Assembly (NCBI GenBank): GCA_003158755.1
Contig: PMLF01000285.1
Location: 7,122-14,975, forward strand
Reading direction: 5' to 3'
DNA length: 7,854 nucleotides
Origin: Elusimicrobiota bacterium
GTDB taxonomy: Bacteria > Elusimicrobiota > Elusimicrobia > FEN-1173
The translations under genes were made by a program, and so were the position numbers. Within the stretch, counting starts at the first letter, position 1, and each line of letters begins with the position of its first letter. Of the stretch, positions 6,601 to 7,854 are shown piece after piece. The notes below the pieces were generated by a model. It saw nothing but the letters and a program-made list of their open reading frames with translations, was not told the DNA's origin and searched no databases.

Positions 6601-7737
6601 TTATACCACGATCACCGACCGCTGGCCGCCGAACCCGTCCGGCTCGGAAGCCCACGCCGACGGGTCGGGGACCCAATCGCGGTCGTTGATGAAAAACTTG
6701 TACCCGTGCCGCCCGGGCGGGAGCGGGATCAGCGCTTCCAGGGACCCGTCCACCATGCGGGACATGGGGTGGGCGCGCACGCTCCAGTTGTTAAAGTCCC
6801 CCACCACCGCCGCCTGTTGGATCCCCGCGCCGGGGAACCGGAACACGGTGTCGACCCGGCCGATGGACCGGTTTCCGCCCCGCTGCTTGGCCTTGTAGAG
6901 GTTCTCGTCGGCGACGGCGATCAAGTCATCGCGGGTGACGCCGTCGACGGGGAACTGGGCCAGGCCCAGGCTGATGGTGATGCCCAAGGGCTGGCAGTTC
7001 TCCTGGATCGTCTGGCGGATCTTCTCCGCCACCTGCATCGCCTCGGAGCGCGACGCCTTGGGGAGGAGGAGCGACATTTCGTCGCCGCCGTAGCGGCCCA
7101 CGAGGTCCGCCCCGCGGACGCTGCCCCGGACCAACCGTGAAATTTCCTGGAGGATCAAGTCCCCCGCCTGGTGACCGTGGGTATCGTTGAAAGGCTTGAA
7201 CCCGTCCAAGTCCGCCATCATCAGCGTCACCGGCGCCTTAAGCCGCACAGCCGCTTCCAAAATCCTAGCCGCTTGGTCCATGAACGTCCGGCGGTTATAG
7301 AGACCCGTCAACGCGTCCGTGCGGGCCATCTTCACGGTATGCCGGAAGTCCGCCGGGTTCACGACCCGGGGCGTCAGCATGAGCTTGCGGACGTTCAGGA
7401 GGTAATCCATCGCCGCCACGCGGATGCCGACGTTGCGGCCCAACCGCTCGCTCATCATGTATTTGTGTTCCAAAATTTCGTCCCACAGGACCCGGGCCTG
7501 GGCCTCGGGGTACTTTTCGCTCGTCAGATACGTCAACACCTCGGCGAAGAAAACATCCTTCTTCTCTTCCCGCAGCTTCTCCAAGAGGCGGCGGGTCTTT
7601 TCCGTCGGGGCCACGTCGCCCGCCAGGGCGTCGACGATCCGGTGGCCTTTCTCCTCCAGGTCGGACAGGTCGGTGAGGTAAGTGATGCTCCTCTCGTCCA
7701 AGTCCATGGCCATGGGCGAGGGGACGTTGGCCATCAT
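6601..7737 (-). CDS. GGDEF diguanylate cyclase fused to an AMPK-beta/CBM48-like glycogen-binding module
   Basis: Likely makes the second messenger c-di-GMP from two GTP. The 378-residue protein has three parts. Residues 1-135 are helical and charged, with no recognised sensor domain and no membrane segment, so the protein is probably cytoplasmic. The GGDEF domain (about 136-293) shows DALTGLYNRRTF at 141-152, ADLDGFKPFNDTHGHQAGD at 175-193 with the metal-binding Asp176, the signature as GGDEM at 217-221, and an inhibitory I-site RGAD at 208-211, five residues before it. The last residue of the signature is the only change and should be tolerated. Residues 297-378 match glycogen-binding E-set domains: VVGDFNNW (Trp318), YKFFI (Lys347), DRDWVPDPS (Trp355) and a DGFGGQRSVIVV end. 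Of the AMPK-beta sugar contacts, both Trp and the Lys are kept; the C-terminal Asn appears to be Arg. The start at 7737 has GAGG at 6 bases; the Met immediately after is possible. It follows the upstream gene by 16 bases. Confidence 0.93.
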   Translation of the reverse strand: MMANVPSPMAMDLDERSITYLTDLSDLEEKGHRIVDALAGDVAPTEKTRRLLEKLREEKKDVFFAEVLTYLTSEKYPEAQARVLWDEILEHKYMMSERLGRNVGIRVAAMDYLLNVRKLMLTPRVVNPADFRHTVKMARTDALTGLYNRRTFMDQAARILEAAVRLKAPVTLMMADLDGFKPFNDTHGHQAGDLILQEISRLVRGSVRGADLVGRYGGDEMSLLLPKASRSEAMQVAEKIRQTIQENCQPLGITISLGLAQFPVDGVTRDDLIAVADENLYKAKQRGGNRSIGRVDTVFRFPGAGIQQAAVVGDFNNWSVRAHPMSRMVDGSLEALIPLPPGRHGYKFFINDRDWVPDPSAWASEPDGFGGQRSVIVV

Positions 7738-7753
7738 ATCAATCCTCGTCCTC

Positions 7754-7852
7754 TCATGAACACTCCGAATGGCCGCAGTCGTGGCAGACGACCCCGTGGC
7801 AGCCGGAGGCCTTCTCGACGTTGGACGAATAGCACTCGGGGCAATAAAGCGC
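7754..7852 (-). CDS. nrdJ: C-terminal zinc ribbon of a partial protein, probably B12-dependent ribonucleotide reductase
   Basis: Only the last 32 codons are inside the window; the gene continues past the right edge. The visible tail has a CPEC pair, then a single Cys in SGC, then CHDC and the end GHSECS, so six cysteines in 32 residues. A cysteine-rich tail with CxxC, an EGC-like turn, CxxCG and a final SxC is typical of the C-terminus of class II (adenosylcobalamin-dependent) ribonucleotide reductases, where the ribbon and terminal cysteines help zinc binding and re-reduction of the active site. The spacing here has two extra residues between the SGC and CHDC elements compared with the form I remember. 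Another zinc-ribbon protein is possible. The stop is 16 bases before the GGDEF gene on the same strand, so the two may be co-transcribed. Confidence 0.55.
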   Translation of the reverse strand, partial: ALYCPECYSSNVEKASGCHGVVCHDCGHSECS

Positions 7853-7854
7853 CT

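Noticed and set aside
1..7854. CRISPR array, tRNA, rRNA, insertion sequence or defence system
   Set aside because: No regularly spaced repeats, tRNA-like cloverleaf, transposase frame or defence-type domain was visible.

Overview
This is a GC-rich bacterial chromosomal window in which every gene I can support lies on the minus strand; it is best read from position 7854 down to 1. The long plus-strand open frames are antisense shadows of GC-rich genes. The gene content (class II-type zinc ribbon tail, GGDEF protein fused to a glycogen-binding module, purine operon with an unusual PurS arrangement, REP-like intergenic palindrome) fits a free-living, probably poorly cultured bacterial lineage. 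Nothing here fixes the phylum.

Layout along the minus strand. (1) 7854-7754: the last 32 codons of a protein ending in a cysteine-rich zinc ribbon, most like the tail of a B12-dependent ribonucleotide reductase (NrdJ). (2) 7737-6601: a diguanylate cyclase with a helical N-terminal region, a GGDEF domain (GGDEM variant, I-site kept) and a C-terminal AMPK-beta/CBM48-like glycogen-binding module. (3) 6600-6546: a short spacer with degenerate 7-base repeats. (4) 6545-6126: a 139-residue conserved-type protein resembling the DUF6941 family. (5) 6125-5944: an intergenic region with a REP-like inverted repeat whose two hairpin arms differ by compensatory changes. (6) 5943-52: a tightly packed purine operon: guaA, purC, an unrecognised 189-residue gene, a tandem PurS-like gene and purL. 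The junctions are a 9-base gap, a 1-base gap, a 3-base gap and a 4-base ATGA overlap.

The operon covers FGAM synthase (PurL plus a PurS-like partner), SAICAR synthase (PurC) and GMP synthase (GuaA). FGAM synthase also needs a glutaminase subunit (PurQ); none is in the window, and the sequence just beyond the left edge is the first place to look. The most interesting points are the unknown gene embedded in the purine operon, the separate double-PurS protein coupled by ATGA overlap to a PurL lacking that domain, the GGDEF plus glycogen-binding fusion, and the covarying hairpin repeat upstream of guaA.
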